From Paractinoplanes rishiriensis (GTDB taxonomy: Bacteria; Actinomycetota; Actinomycetes; Mycobacteriales; Micromonosporaceae): a stretch of 64,000 bases of DNA. The notes below the pieces were generated by a model, which saw only the letters and a list, made by a program, of their open reading frames with translations, made no database searches and was not told the origin of the DNA. The DNA lies in the NCBI RefSeq assembly GCF_016862375.1, contig NZ_BOMV01000023.1, forward strand, positions 54,724 through 118,723, in the 5' to 3' direction. Positions 63,983-64,000 of this stretch are shown here, piece by piece. The translations under genes and the position numbers were made by a program. Numbering within the stretch: position 1 is the first letter of the stretch; each line of letters starts with the position of its first letter.

Positions 63983-64000
63983 CCGGCCCCATCCCACCCC

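Overview
The window is high-GC actinobacterial DNA with dense genes, many GTG starts and many 1-4 bp stop/start overlaps. It carries a complete Pup-proteasome locus (arc, dop, pup, prcB, prcA, pafA), the pafB-pafC-tatA-tatC-helY block, an F420-type luciferase-like oxidoreductase, a Fer4_13-like ferredoxin and a FolP2-type protein. Together these point to a filamentous actinomycete. Micromonosporaceae (Actinoplanes-like) is my inference from gene content and style, not from a search. I saw no rRNA, tRNA, insertion sequence or CRISPR array.

Layout. 1-6.6 kb: a BlaI repressor and truncated M56 peptidase diverge from a cytochrome bd operon (cydA, cydB, fused cydDC) across a region full of TACTAC/GTAGTA operator-like repeats. 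6.6-15.7 kb: an Alg13/Alg14-like glycosyltransferase pair, a lone maltokinase N-cap protein, an F420 oxidoreductase, an asymmetric heterodimeric ABC exporter, folP2, and a TetR/MFS pair with a readable promoter and operators. 15.8-20.4 kb: three coupled minus-strand genes encode a TIR-STAND-TPR protein, a 137-residue-class unknown protein, and an adenylate-forming enzyme fused to a Pol-beta-type nucleotidyltransferase. This is the best candidate for an undescribed (defence-like) system.

20.4-38.3 kb: UbiA prenyltransferase, DinB-like protein, membrane Ser/Thr kinase, secreted beta-propeller/LamG protein, lipoprotein, second TetR/MFS pair, PfkB kinase with a small membrane protein, htpG, two large ECF sigma factors (SigG-like, and ECF42 with its DGPF/YCII partner), a GlgB-like GH13 enzyme and a DoxX-like membrane protein. 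38.3-48.7 kb: helY, HAD phosphatase, lipid kinase, tatC, tatA, pafC and pafB, with two tandem 23-codon minigenes wedged between pafB and pafC. 48.6-64 kb: the proteasome locus, interrupted by a sugar epimerase and an acyltransferase, then ferredoxin, DUF5998-like protein, TrmI, site-2 protease, RecB-like nuclease and an atypical LuxR response regulator.

How the genes work together. PafA attaches Pup to targets, ARC unfolds them, PrcAB degrades them, Dop removes Pup, and PafB/PafC regulate transcription (DNA damage in mycobacteria). Pup here ends in Gly-Gly-Glu, so it needs no deamidation. cydABDC supplies a high-affinity terminal oxidase and the exporter needed to assemble it. The two MFS pumps each appear to be self-contained TetR-controlled efflux units.
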